From Sinorhizobium garamanticum (lineage in GTDB: Bacteria > Pseudomonadota > Alphaproteobacteria > Rhizobiales > Rhizobiaceae): a stretch of DNA of 64,000 nt. The notes under the pieces are model-generated. The model did no database searches, was not told the origin of the DNA, and saw only the letters and a program-made list of their open reading frames with translations. Both the position numbers and the translations under genes were made by a program. The stretch is taken from the NCBI RefSeq assembly GCF_029892065.1, contig NZ_CP120374.1, positions 1,612,001 through 1,676,000 of the forward strand, given 5' to 3'. The number at the start of each line of letters is the position of its first letter. Within the stretch, counting starts at the first letter, position 1. This document shows positions 47,836 to 56,681 of the stretch, piece after piece.

Positions 47836-49008
47836 ATGAAACGGACGATTCTCGCCGCGCTGGCGGCACTGGCAATGAGCGGGGCAGCCGAGGCCGACAC
47901 GATCAAGGTCGGCGTGATCGGGCCTTTTTCAGGCCCGTTTGCACTGCAGGGCAAGAATTTCAAGGCGGGCATCGACGCCTATATGGCTTTGAACGGCAGC
48001 AAGGTCGGCGACGACGACGTCGAGGTCATTTACCGGGATGTGCCGCAGGCGGATCCAGCCCAGTCCAAGGCGTTGGCGCAGGAGCTCGTCGTCAAGGAGG
48101 GTGTTCAGTATCTCGCCGGCTTCTATTTCACCCCCGACGCGATGGCGGTGACGCCGCTGCTCGAGCAGGGGAATGTGCCGCTGGTGATCATGAATGCCGC
48201 GACCTCGGCGATCGTCACCAAAAGCCCGCTGGCCGTGCGCACTTCGTTCACGCTCTGGCAGACCTCCACGCCGATCGCCAAGGTCGCGAAGGATGCCGGC
48301 GTCTCGAAGGTCATTTCGGTCGTCAGTGATTACGGCCCTGGCGTCGATGCCGAGAACGCCTTCAAGAAAGCGTACGAAGCGGTGGGCGGCGAGATCGTCG
48401 AGGCTGTCCGCATGCCGCTCGCCACCAATGATTTCTCGCCGATCATGCAGCGCATCAAGGATTCGGGCGCGGAGGGTGTCTTCGCCTTCCTGCCGTCCGG
48501 CCCGACGACGCTCGGTTTCGTCAAGGCCTATAACGAAAACAGGCTCAAGGACGCAGGCATCAAGCTCTTTGCGCCGGGCGACCTGACGCAGGAGTCCGAC
48601 CTTCCGGCGCTGGGTGAAGCCGCGCTCGGCCTTCAGACGACGTTCCACTATGCCGTCTCGCACGACTCGCCCGAAAACAAGGCCTTTGTCGAGGCGGCCG
48701 GCAAGGCCATCGGCAATCCCGCCGAACTTTCCTTCCCTGCAGTCGGCGCCTATGACGGCATGCATGTCATCTACAAGATGATCGAGGCGACCGGCGGCGA
48801 GCAGGACGCGCAAAAGGCAGTCGACGCGGTCAAGGGGCTTTCCTGGACGAGCCCACGCGGGCCTGTTTCGATCGACCCGGAATCGCGCCACATCATCCAG
48901 AACATCTATCTGCGTGAGGTCGCCAAAGCCGATGACGGATCCTATTACAACAAGGAGATCCAGACTTTCGAGAAGCAGGGCGATCCCGGCCTTGCGGCGC
49001 TGAAATAG
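47836..49008 (+). CDS. pcaM: Periplasmic binding protein, BCAA-type, probable protocatechuate transport
   Basis: A 390-residue type I binding protein of the leucine/isoleucine/valine (HAAT) family. Signal peptide about 1-20 (TILAALAALAMSGAAEA), then DTIKVGVIGPFSGPFALQGKNFKAGIDAYM. The fold hallmarks AVTPLLEQGNVPLVIMNAATSAI and GAYDGMHVIYKMIEA are present. GGGGAGGAAAA precedes the ATG. Relatives bind amino acids, urea or aromatic acids. The aromatic assignment rests on the PcaQ-like site upstream, the adjacent pobA, and the gene order binding protein-permease-permease-ATPase-ATPase of S. meliloti pcaMNVWX. Confidence 0.75.
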   Translation: MKRTILAALAALAMSGAAEADTIKVGVIGPFSGPFALQGKNFKAGIDAYMALNGSKVGDDDVEVIYRDVPQADPAQSKALAQELVVKEGVQYLAGFYFTPDAMAVTPLLEQGNVPLVIMNAATSAIVTKSPLAVRTSFTLWQTSTPIAKVAKDAGVSKVISVVSDYGPGVDAENAFKKAYEAVGGEIVEAVRMPLATNDFSPIMQRIKDSGAEGVFAFLPSGPTTLGFVKAYNENRLKDAGIKLFAPGDLTQESDLPALGEAALGLQTTFHYAVSHDSPENKAFVEAAGKAIGNPAELSFPAVGAYDGMHVIYKMIEATGGEQDAQKAVDAVKGLSWTSPRGPVSIDPESRHIIQNIYLREVAKADDGSYYNKEIQTFEKQGDPGLAALK

Positions 49009-49073
49009 CAACGGCCAGCGACTCGGATGCGGTGGCGGATCGGCCCCGCGTCATCGGGAAACAGGATGGACAC

Positions 49074-49937
49074 ATGCAAACCGTCTTCAGCATAGCGGTC
49101 GACGCGCTCGCTTACGGCATGGTGCTGTTCGTGATCTCGATCGGTCTTTCCGTCACCATGGGGCTTATGCGGGTGGTCAATCTCGCTCATGGCGCCTTCG
49201 CCATGATCGGCGGCTACATAGCCTCCTACGCGGCACGCGACATGGGGCTCGGCTATGGGATCGCCCTGATGATTGCGGTCTTCGGCACGATCCTCATAGC
49301 CATCCCAATCGAGCGGCTGCTTTATCGCCGCATCTACGGGGCGCCGGAGCTGACGCAGGTCTTGATGACGATCGGTATCACCTTCTGCATCATCGGCATC
49401 GCCAACTATGTCTTCGGTCCGACGCTGAAGACGATCCCCCTGCCGCCGGAGCTCCAGGGCTCCGTCGATCTCGGCTTCCGTTCGATCGCCACCCACCGCA
49501 TTTTCGCGATCCTTTGCGGTCTCGCTGTCGCCGCCGCTCTTTGGTACCTGATCGAGAAGACCGCTTTCGGCGTGAAACTGAGGGCGGCCGTCGACGACGC
49601 GGCCATGGCGGCAGCTCTCGGGGTGCGCACCGAAGTCGTCTATGCGGTGAGCTTTGCCGTTGCCGTGGGGCTCGCTGCGCTGGGTGGCGTGGTGGGCGCC
49701 GAACTGCTTCCGGTCGAACCCTACTACGCCCTGCGGTACATGGTGACCTTCCTGGTCGTCGTTTCTGTCGGTGGGGCGGGCTCGATACCGGGCGCCCTTG
49801 TTGCCTGCCTGTTGCTCGGCGGTATCGATACCGCCGGCCGCTACCTGGTGCCAGAATTCGGAGAGTTCTTCTTCTATCTCGCCGTCATCGCAATCGTCTG
49901 CGTCTTCCCGCGCGGCCTTGCCGGGAGGACGAGATAG
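49074..49937 (+). CDS. pcaN: BCAA-type ABC permease (LivH type)
   Basis: A 287-residue inner-membrane protein starting MQTVFSIAVDALAYGMVLFVISIGLSVTMGLMRVVNLAHGAF, the unmistakable LivH N-terminus. Eight or so membrane segments and the signature RAAVDDAAMAAALGVRTEVVYAVSFAVA facing the ATPases. It forms the channel with the next gene product. The stop overlaps the GTG start of the next gene. Confidence 0.85.
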   Translation: MQTVFSIAVDALAYGMVLFVISIGLSVTMGLMRVVNLAHGAFAMIGGYIASYAARDMGLGYGIALMIAVFGTILIAIPIERLLYRRIYGAPELTQVLMTIGITFCIIGIANYVFGPTLKTIPLPPELQGSVDLGFRSIATHRIFAILCGLAVAAALWYLIEKTAFGVKLRAAVDDAAMAAALGVRTEVVYAVSFAVAVGLAALGGVVGAELLPVEPYYALRYMVTFLVVVSVGGAGSIPGALVACLLLGGIDTAGRYLVPEFGEFFFYLAVIAIVCVFPRGLAGRTR

Positions 49938-50944
49938 TGACCATGGCGACGATGAACGAGACACTGGCGGCAGCACGTGGCAATCGGCGAAAACTCGGCC
50001 GCGACCTTGCCGGCCTTTCCGCGATTCTCGCACTGGCCGTCGTCGGCTATCTTTTGTTTCCAAACAACCTGGCGCTGCTCACGCGCATGACGGCGATCGC
50101 GCTGCTGGTGCTGTCTCTCGATCTCGTGACCGGCTATTGCGGGGTGGCGACACTTGGTCATGCGGCTCTGTTCGGGACAGGCGCCTATGCGGCCGGAATC
50201 GCCGCCGTCCGCTTCGGCATCACGGATCCGCTGCTCATGCTCGTCTGCGGCATTTTCGGCGGTGTTGTTGCGGGGCTTCTCTGTGGCGTGGTCATCCTCA
50301 GAGCCCACGGCCTTCCGCAGCTCGTTCTGTCGATCGCACTCATCCATCTGTTTCACGAGTTCGCCAACAAGGCCTCATCCTGGACGGGCGGCAGCGACGG
50401 GCTCGCTGGCATTGCGCCCGAGCCACTGCTCGGGCTCTTCGCGTTCGACCTTTGGGGCCGCACGGCTTACGTCTTCGGCATCGTCCTTCTTGCGGTCGTG
50501 TTCACGATTCTGCGCGTTGTCGTGCGCTCGCCCTTCGGCATGCTCTGCCGCGGCATCAAGGAGGATCCGATCCGCATTCGTGCGATGGGCGCTTCGCCCA
50601 AGGTTGCCTTGGTCAAGATGTACATGATTTCCGGTGCGGTGGCCGGGGCCGGCGGTGCGCTCAACGCCATCTCGACGCAGGTGGTCGGTCTCGACAGCCT
50701 CTCCTTCACTCTCTCAGCCGAAAGCCTGGTCATGCTCGTGCTCGGCGGCACCGGCTCGCTGTTCGGCGCGCTTACCGGCACGATCGTTTTCATGTTCTTC
50801 GAGGATATCGTTTCGGCCGCCAATCCCTTCCATTGGCTGACGATGGTCGGTGCCCTGCTGATCGCCGTCGTGCTGTTTGCGCCCAAAGGCCTCTACGGCA
50901 CGATCGCCGCCGTTGCGACCCGGTGGCGGGAGGCGCGGCGATGA
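49937..50944 (+). CDS. pcaV: BCAA-type ABC permease (LivM type)
   Basis: A 335-residue permease with LivM features: ALLVLSLDLVTGYCGVATLGHAALFGTGAYAAG (about 50-82) and the loop CRGIKEDPIRIRAMGASPKVALVKMYMISGAVAGAGGAL. GTG 49937 overlaps the preceding stop and has GGGAGG at a good distance; ATG 49943 is the alternative start. The ATPase gene overlaps its end (ATGA). Confidence 0.84.
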   Translation: MTMATMNETLAAARGNRRKLGRDLAGLSAILALAVVGYLLFPNNLALLTRMTAIALLVLSLDLVTGYCGVATLGHAALFGTGAYAAGIAAVRFGITDPLLMLVCGIFGGVVAGLLCGVVILRAHGLPQLVLSIALIHLFHEFANKASSWTGGSDGLAGIAPEPLLGLFAFDLWGRTAYVFGIVLLAVVFTILRVVVRSPFGMLCRGIKEDPIRIRAMGASPKVALVKMYMISGAVAGAGGALNAISTQVVGLDSLSFTLSAESLVMLVLGGTGSLFGALTGTIVFMFFEDIVSAANPFHWLTMVGALLIAVVLFAPKGLYGTIAAVATRWREARR

Positions 50945-51705
50945 GTGCCATCTTCGAGGTTCGGAATCTGAAGCGATCCTTCGGCGGCCTCGCCGTCACC
51001 AACGATGTCAGCCTCGCCATGGCGCCGGGCGACCGCGTGGCACTGATCGGCCCGAACGGCGCCGGAAAGACGACCTTCGTCAACCTCGTCACCGGGAACC
51101 TGACGCCCGATTCCGGCGAGGTCCGGATCGGCGGCGAAGATATCACCCGAGTCAAAGCCATCGGACGCGTTCGGCGTGGCCTCGTGCGGTCGTTCCAAGT
51201 GACGCGTCTCTTCCAGGACATGACTCCGGCGGAACATGTAGCGCTTGCGGTCCTGCAGCGCGACGGCCGGGCAGGGCGCTTCTTCGGGAACTACCTCGCA
51301 ATGCCCGAGGTCATGGCGGAGGTTGGCGATCTCATCGGCAAGCTCGGGCTGCGCGACCAGATGCACCGGCGTGTCCGCGAGATCGCCTATGGCCAGCAGC
51401 GGCTTCTGGAGATCGCCGTGGCACTGGCGCTGAAGCCGCGGGTGCTGCTCCTTGACGAACCGGCCGCCGGCGTGCCGCAAAGCGACACGGGCCGTATCGA
51501 GCAGGCGCTGGCCGATCTTCCGCCCGACCTTGCCGTGCTGATGATCGAGCATGACATGGACCTTGTGTTTCGCTTCGCCAGGCGGGTGATCGTGTTGGCC
51601 GCCGGCACGATCATTTTCGACGGTTCGCCGTCGGATGTGACCAAAGATCCGCGGGTACGCGAAGCCTATCTCGGGAGTTATGCCAATGCCGGCCACGCCG
51701 CTTGA
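50941..51705 (+). CDS. pcaW: BCAA-type ABC ATPase (LivG type)
   Basis: A 254-residue ATPase. Walker A GPNGAGKTT, signature in the LivG form YGQQRLLEIAVALAL, Walker B VLLLDEPAAGVPQSDT and switch His in MIEHDMDLVF. The region between Walker A and signature (RSFQVTRLFQDMTPAEHV) is typical LivG. The C-terminal tail PRVREAYLGSY is the family's usual ending. Pairs with the LivF-type neighbour. Confidence 0.86.
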   Translation: MSAIFEVRNLKRSFGGLAVTNDVSLAMAPGDRVALIGPNGAGKTTFVNLVTGNLTPDSGEVRIGGEDITRVKAIGRVRRGLVRSFQVTRLFQDMTPAEHVALAVLQRDGRAGRFFGNYLAMPEVMAEVGDLIGKLGLRDQMHRRVREIAYGQQRLLEIAVALALKPRVLLLDEPAAGVPQSDTGRIEQALADLPPDLAVLMIEHDMDLVFRFARRVIVLAAGTIIFDGSPSDVTKDPRVREAYLGSYANAGHAA

Positions 51706-52402
51706 GGTCGAGAACCTGTCCGCGGGCTACGGGCCGACGCGGGTGCTTGAAGGCATTTCTTTTTCGGTGCCGGCCGGCGCGCGTCTCGCCGTGCTCGGAC
51801 GCAACGGCATGGGGAAGACGACGCTGCTTGCGACGCTCGCTGGCCAGACGCGCCGCTACGAAGGGCGCATCCGCATCGGCGAGACCGATGTCACCGCGCT
51901 GCCGAGCGCGTCGCGGGCCTTGAGTGGTCTCGGCTTCGTGCCGCAGGCGCGCTGCATCTTTCCGACCCTGACTGTCGAGGAAAACCTCTTCGTTGGGCTC
52001 AAGGGCCGGCCGAAGAGTGCGCTCCAGGAAGCCTATGACATGTTTCCGCGCCTCCATGAGCGGCGCAGGAATCTGGGCTCGCAACTTTCCGGCGGAGAGC
52101 AACAGATGCTGTCGACCGCCCGCTCGATCCTCGGACGGCCGTCCGTGCTGCTGCTGGACGAGCCGCTCGAAGGCCTGGCACCGGTCATCTGCGAAGAGCT
52201 CATGAAGGTCTTTGCCGAGCTTGCCAGAACCGGCGACATGACGATAGTGCTCGTCGAACAGCGGATACAGAGCGCGCTGGATTTTGCCGACCACGTCATC
52301 GTGTTGGAGCGGGGACGGCTCGCCTGGACCGGAACGCCGGAGAAGCTTTCGCAGGATCATACGGCGGTCGAACGGCTGCTGGGTGTTGGTAGCCTGCATT
52401 AG
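51686..52402 (+). CDS. pcaX: BCAA-type ABC ATPase (LivF type)
   Basis: A 238-residue ATPase: Walker A GRNGMGKTT (the LivF form), signature LSGGEQQMLSTARSI, Walker B VLLLDEPLEGLAP. I prefer ATG 51686 (MPATPLEVENLSAGYG) because GGGAG lies 8-9 bases ahead of it; ATG 51680 is the alternative. It overlaps the end of the LivG-type gene by 20 bases in another frame. Last gene of the operon. Confidence 0.85.
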   Translation: MPATPLEVENLSAGYGPTRVLEGISFSVPAGARLAVLGRNGMGKTTLLATLAGQTRRYEGRIRIGETDVTALPSASRALSGLGFVPQARCIFPTLTVEENLFVGLKGRPKSALQEAYDMFPRLHERRRNLGSQLSGGEQQMLSTARSILGRPSVLLLDEPLEGLAPVICEELMKVFAELARTGDMTIVLVEQRIQSALDFADHVIVLERGRLAWTGTPEKLSQDHTAVERLLGVGSLH

Positions 52403-52507
52403 CAACGGAACCTTTGGGTGGCGGCGCCAGATACGCGGCAGCGTTTGCCCGACTCTCGTTGTTGACTATAGTTCTTCCCACCCCCATTCTTTTCCCATTG
52501 GTATTCA

Positions 52508-53530
52508 ATGTCCTTTGACGAACGAAAAAAGAGCCGCGTTACGCTTCTCGATGTTGCGCGACATGCAAACGTCTCCCGCGCGACAGCATCCCTTGTTCTT
52601 CGCAAGAGCCCGCTGGTTGGCAGCGAGACGCGCTCGCGCGTCGAGCAGGCGATGCGAGACCTCGGCTATGTCTACAATATCGGCGCGGCCCGCCTGCGCG
52701 TCGAACGCAGCCAGATCATCGGCGCCATTGTCCCAAACCTCACCAACCCTTTCTTTGCAGAACTCCTGTCGGGCATCGAGGAGGTGATCGGTGAGACCGG
52801 CAAGGTGGTCCTCCTTGCCAATAGCGGGGACAAGGTCGAGCGGCAGGCTACGCTTCTGCAGCGCATGCGCGAACACGGTGTGGATGGGGTCATTCTCTGC
52901 CCCGCCGCAGGCACGGCGCCGGCCCTGTCTGAAGAGATCGCGGATTGGGGCATGCCGGTCGTACAGGTGTTGCGCCATATCTCCTTCGACATCGACTATG
53001 TCGGAGCCGATTATGCCGCCGGGATGCGCCAGGCGGTGGACTATCTCGCTTCGCTCGGCCACGAGAAGATCGCCTTTGCCGCCCATGGCCCGGTCCAATC
53101 GGCCTATCAGGAGCGCGTCGATGGATTCCGTGACGCCATGCTTTCTAAGGGGCTTGATCCCGGGATCCTGATCCACTTTCCGACGCCGCTCGGAGAAATC
53201 GCCAGCGCGACGCATCTTCTGTTCGAACAGGCGACGCGGCCAACTGCGGCGATCTGCTTCAATCATCTTGTGGCCCTCGGGCTCTCCGCAGGGCTTCACG
53301 ACTGCGGACTGACGATCGGTCGCGACCTCTCGCTGATCGGCTTCGACGATGTGGCGGATGAAGAAGCCATCCGGCCCAAACTCACGTCGGTCTCGACCGG
53401 GCCGGTGACGATCGGCGAAATGGCGGCGCGGCTTCTCCTCGAACGCATCGCTAAGCCCGACCTACCGCCGCGCCGCGTGGTGAACGACACCACCTTGCAC
53501 ATTCGGCAGTCCTGCGGCCGACCCCTGTGA
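52508..53530 (+). CDS. LacI-family regulator of the downstream ABC operon
   Basis: A 340-residue LacI-type protein with helix-turn-helix VTLLDVARHANVSRATASLVL (about 11-31), hinge GYVYNIGAARLRVERSQIIGAIVPNLTNPFF, and an effector domain ending DLSLIGFDDVADEEAIRPKLTSVSTGP. It lies 117 bases upstream of the amino-acid-type ABC genes, in the same direction. The perfect palindrome TTAGATCGATCTAA at 53574-53587 is its probable operator. LacI control of a polar-amino-acid-type importer is unusual; the effector is unknown. Confidence 0.9.
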   Translation: MSFDERKKSRVTLLDVARHANVSRATASLVLRKSPLVGSETRSRVEQAMRDLGYVYNIGAARLRVERSQIIGAIVPNLTNPFFAELLSGIEEVIGETGKVVLLANSGDKVERQATLLQRMREHGVDGVILCPAAGTAPALSEEIADWGMPVVQVLRHISFDIDYVGADYAAGMRQAVDYLASLGHEKIAFAAHGPVQSAYQERVDGFRDAMLSKGLDPGILIHFPTPLGEIASATHLLFEQATRPTAAICFNHLVALGLSAGLHDCGLTIGRDLSLIGFDDVADEEAIRPKLTSVSTGPVTIGEMAARLLLERIAKPDLPPRRVVNDTTLHIRQSCGRPL

Positions 53531-53551
53531 AATTTGACGGTCATTTTGCGG

Positions 53552-53587
53552 TTGACGCTTGCTGGGAAACATTTTAGATCGATCTAA
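53552..53587 (+). promoter_or_regulatory. Promoter with LacI-type palindromic operator
   Basis: TTGACG (53552-53557) is 17 bases from TAGATC (53575-53580), and the -10 region is embedded in the perfect 14-base palindrome TTAGATCGATCTAA (53574-53587). Repressor binding there would block the promoter. It lies 60 bases before the first permease start. Confidence 0.62.
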
Positions 53588-53647
53588 GTAAGGAGGACGC
53601 GAGGAGGCGCGGCGTCCGGTCTCGACGTTTTGGGAGGAGGTCCCTGC

Positions 53648-54316
53648 ATGTACGAGTTCAATTTTACGCCGGTGTTGGCGTCCTTGGACCAGTTGCTGGT
53701 CGGCGCCTGGCTGACCGTTCGCCTGTCCTGCGCCGCCATGCTGATCGGCCTTGTCGTCTCCATCACCTGCGCCTGGGGAAAGACGTCCGGGCCTGCGATG
53801 CTGCGTGCCGTGATCGATGGCTACATCGAGATCATCCGCAACACGCCCTTCCTCGTGCAGATCTTCTTCATCTACTTCGCCATGCCTTCGTTTGGTCCCA
53901 AGCTCTCGCCGAACAGTGCCGCGCTGCTGGCACTCGTTGTCAATTTCGGCGCCTACGGGACGGAAATCATCCGTGCCGGCATCGAGTCGATCCATAAGGG
54001 CCAGGTGGAGGCGGGGTGGGCACTTGGCCTGTCGAGGGTGCAGATCTTTCGCTACATCGTCATGAAGCCGGCGCTCCGCACCGTCTATCCCGCGCTCACC
54101 AGCCAGTTCATCTACCTGATGCTGAATACCAGCGTCGTGTCGGTGATCTCTGCGGATGACCTGGCTGCCGCCGGAAACGACCTCCAGTCCGCGACCTTTG
54201 CGAGCTTCGAGGTCTATATCACCGTCACCCTGATCTATCTCGCTTTGTCGGTCGGCTTCTCCGCGCTGTTCTACGCGGTCGAGAAAATGGCCTTCAAATA
54301 TCCGCTCAGCCGCTAG
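53648..54316 (+). CDS. Polar amino-acid-type ABC permease 1
   Basis: A 222-residue PAAT-family permease (HisM/GlnP type). It starts MYEFNFTPVLASLDQLLVGAWLTVRLS, with five hydrophobic segments and the EAA loop EIIRAGIESIHKGQVEAGWALGLSRVQIFRYIVMKPALR. GGGAGGAGG precedes ATG 53648, which I chose over the TTG at 53630. Forms a channel with the next gene product. Substrate undetermined. Confidence 0.9.
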   Translation: MYEFNFTPVLASLDQLLVGAWLTVRLSCAAMLIGLVVSITCAWGKTSGPAMLRAVIDGYIEIIRNTPFLVQIFFIYFAMPSFGPKLSPNSAALLALVVNFGAYGTEIIRAGIESIHKGQVEAGWALGLSRVQIFRYIVMKPALRTVYPALTSQFIYLMLNTSVVSVISADDLAAAGNDLQSATFASFEVYITVTLIYLALSVGFSALFYAVEKMAFKYPLSR

Positions 54317-54326
54317 GAGCACGTCC

Positions 54327-54983
54327 ATGATCAGAGTCTTCGGCTGGAACGAATTCCTTGTCATTGTGGTGGCGGCGCAGTGGACGATCGCGCTTTCGGC
54401 AATCGCCTTTGCCGGTGGCAGCATCGGCGGACTGTTGATTGCTTTGATGCGCGTGTCCCAAGTGCGGGCTTTCCGCCTGTTCGCCACCGGTTTCATCCGC
54501 GTCTTCCAGGGAACGCCACTGCTGATGCAGCTTTTCCTGGTGTTCTTTGGCATGAACATCTTCGGCTTTGCGATCAACCCGTGGGTTGCAGCAACCATTG
54601 CGCTTGCGCTCCACGCCAGCGCCTTTCTCGGCGAGATCTGGCGCGGCTGCATCGAGGCCGTGCCGAAGGGGCAGCGCGAGGCCGCCACCGCGCTTGGCCT
54701 GCGCTATTATCATTCCATGCGCCACGTGATCCTGCCCCAGGCGACCCGCATCGCGGTCGCGCCGACGGTCGGCTTCCTGGTCCAACTGATAAAGGGCACG
54801 TCGCTTGCGTCGATCATCGGTTTCACCGAACTGACCCGACAAGGGCAGATTATCAACAATGCGACGTTCAGCCCATTCCTCGTCTTCGGCACGGTGGCCG
54901 CCATCTATTTCCTGCTGTGCTGGCCGCTGTCGCTGGTCGCACGTCGAATGGAAACCCGTTTCTCCCGCGCAACGGCACGTTGA
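54327..54983 (+). CDS. Polar amino-acid-type ABC permease 2
   Basis: A 218-residue PAAT permease: FIRVFQGTPLLMQLFLVFFG is the family signature, and FLGEIWRGCIEAVPKGQREAATALGLRYYHSMRHVILPQATR the EAA loop. It starts 10 bases after permease 1, with AGGAGCACGTCC as ribosome site. Clearly distinct in sequence from permease 1, so the channel is heterodimeric. Confidence 0.9.
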   Translation: MIRVFGWNEFLVIVVAAQWTIALSAIAFAGGSIGGLLIALMRVSQVRAFRLFATGFIRVFQGTPLLMQLFLVFFGMNIFGFAINPWVAATIALALHASAFLGEIWRGCIEAVPKGQREAATALGLRYYHSMRHVILPQATRIAVAPTVGFLVQLIKGTSLASIIGFTELTRQGQIINNATFSPFLVFGTVAAIYFLLCWPLSLVARRMETRFSRATAR

Positions 54984-55028
54984 CGGGCCCCGCCGGCGGG
55001 AGGGCCGGCATCTGAAAGGGAAGGAAGA

Positions 55029-55826
55029 ATGAATATATCGAGACGCATGGCCATGTCAGTTCTTGGCGCCGCACTTCTTGCCGGCTTCGTGTCCCCCGCC
55101 GCAGCCCAGACGGTGGAGGCGATCAAATCGGCCGGGACCGTCAAGGTTGGAATGCTGGTCGATTTTCCGCCGTTCGGGATCATGGATGCGAGCAACAATC
55201 CGGACGGCTATGACGCGGACGTCGCGAAATTGCTTGCCAAGGAACTCGGCGTCGAGGTGGCGATCGTGCCTGTGACGGGGCCGAACCGCATCCCCTATCT
55301 GCAGAGCAACCAGGTCGACCTGCTCGTCGCTTCGCTGGGCATCACCGAAGAGCGCGCCAAGAACGTCGATTTCTCTCAGCCTTACGCCGGCATCTCGATC
55401 GGCGTGTTCGGTGCCCAGGATCTGGCTGTCGCAAAACCGGAAGATCTGGCCGGCAAGACGATCGGCGTGGCGCGCGCCAGCACGCAGGACACGGCGGTCA
55501 CCAAGATCGCGCCGCCGGACGCCAACATCCAGCGTTTTGACGACGACGCCAGTGCGGTGCAGGCGTTGCTTTCCGGCCAGGTCGAGTTGATCGGCGTGTC
55601 CAACGTCGTCGCCCAGCAGATCGAGGCGGCCGCTCCCGGGCGGTTCAATCAGAAGCTCGTGCTGAACCAGCAGGTTCAGGGCATCGCCGTCCGCAAGGGA
55701 TCGAGCGAGATGCTCACCTTCGTCAACAGCTTCCTCGACAAGGTCAAGGCGGACGGGCAGCTCAATGCCATCCACGAGAAATGGCTCGGTTCTCCGCTGC
55801 CGGAATTCGTGACCAAAGCGAAATAA
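55029..55826 (+). CDS. Periplasmic binding protein, PAAT family
   Basis: A 265-residue SBP_bac_3 protein. Signal peptide about 1-27 ([20 protein letters not shown]), then [43 protein letters not shown], the classic motif of the family, with the ligand-carboxylate site near [22 protein letters not shown]. Such proteins bind amino acids or related amino/keto acids. The neighbouring D-2-hydroxyacid dehydrogenase suggests a ligand convertible to a 2-oxo acid. GGGAAGGAAGA precedes the ATG. Confidence 0.9.
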   Translation: MNISRRMAMSVLGAALLAGFVSPAAAQTVEAIKSAGTVKVGMLVDFPPFGIMDASNNPDGYDADVAKLLAKELGVEVAIVPVTGPNRIPYLQSNQVDLLVASLGITEERAKNVDFSQPYAGISIGVFGAQDLAVAKPEDLAGKTIGVARASTQDTAVTKIAPPDANIQRFDDDASAVQALLSGQVELIGVSNVVAQQIEAAAPGRFNQKLVLNQQVQGIAVRKGSSEMLTFVNSFLDKVKADGQLNAIHEKWLGSPLPEFVTKAK

Positions 55827-55846
55827 GAAAACGGGAGCCCCTCGCG

Positions 55847-56626
55847 ATGAACATGGTAAGCGAAATCGCCTCCGCCCCCGGGTCGCGCGGGGCTTCTGAT
55901 CCGGCCGTGCGCATGGAGGACGTCAACAAGTGGTATGGGTCCTTTCATGCTCTCAAGAACATCAACCTGACCGTTGGCCGCGGCGAACGGATCGTCATTT
56001 GCGGGCCTTCGGGCTCCGGCAAGTCGACCATGATCCGCTGCATCAATCAGCTCGAGACCATTCATTCGGGCAGGATCATCGTCGATGGTCACGACCTGAC
56101 CGCCGGTGGAAAGAATGTCGACCTGATCCGTCAGGAGACCGGCATGGTCTTCCAGCAGTTCAACCTGTTCCCCCACATGACGGTGCTCGAGAACTGCACG
56201 CTCGCTCCGATGAAGGTGCGCGGCATCACGAAAGCCGAAGCCGAGGAGATCGCCATGAAGTTTCTTCGGCGTGTGCGTATCCCCGAGCAGGCGGCGAAAT
56301 ACCCGGCGCAGCTTTCAGGCGGACAGCAGCAGCGCGTGGCGATCGCGCGTGCGCTGTGCATGAATCCGAAGATCATGCTTTTCGACGAGCCAACCTCGGC
56401 GCTCGATCCGGAAATGGTCAAGGAGGTGCTGGACACCATGGTCGATCTCGCGAATGAAGGCATGACCATGCTGTGCGTGACGCACGAGATGGGCTTCGCG
56501 CGAAGTGTGGCCGACCGTGTCGTATTCATGGACCGTGGCGAGATCCTCGAAGTCGCGACGCCCGATACTTTCTTCGACGCTCCGCAGCACGAACGGACGC
56601 GATTCTTCCTCGGCCAGATTTCCTGA
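55847..56626 (+). CDS. Polar amino-acid-type ABC ATPase
   Basis: A 259-residue GlnQ/HisP-type ATPase: Walker [10 protein letters not shown], signature [15 protein letters not shown], Walker [16 protein letters not shown], switch His in [21 protein letters not shown] 20-residue extension precedes the core. ATG 55847 follows CGGGAGCCCCTCGCG. The frame upstream to 55781 overlaps the binding-protein gene and is not used. Confidence 0.92.
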   Translation: MNMVSEIASAPGSRGASDPAVRMEDVNKWYGSFHALKNINLTVGRGERIVICGPSGSGKSTMIRCINQLETIHSGRIIVDGHDLTAGGKNVDLIRQETGMVFQQFNLFPHMTVLENCTLAPMKVRGITKAEAEEIAMKFLRRVRIPEQAAKYPAQLSGGQQQRVAIARALCMNPKIMLFDEPTSALDPEMVKEVLDTMVDLANEGMTMLCVTHEMGFARSVADRVVFMDRGEILEVATPDTFFDAPQHERTRFFLGQIS

Positions 56627-56681
56627 TGGCCGGCAATCGCTGCACACTTTTGGGCAACATCTCAGCAATTGGAGTTTAGAC

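Noticed and set aside
49771-51705. 644-codon plus-strand frame across two ABC genes
   Set aside because: Only its last 254 codons, from 50941, form the LivG-type ATPase; the upstream part is the LivM gene read in the wrong frame.
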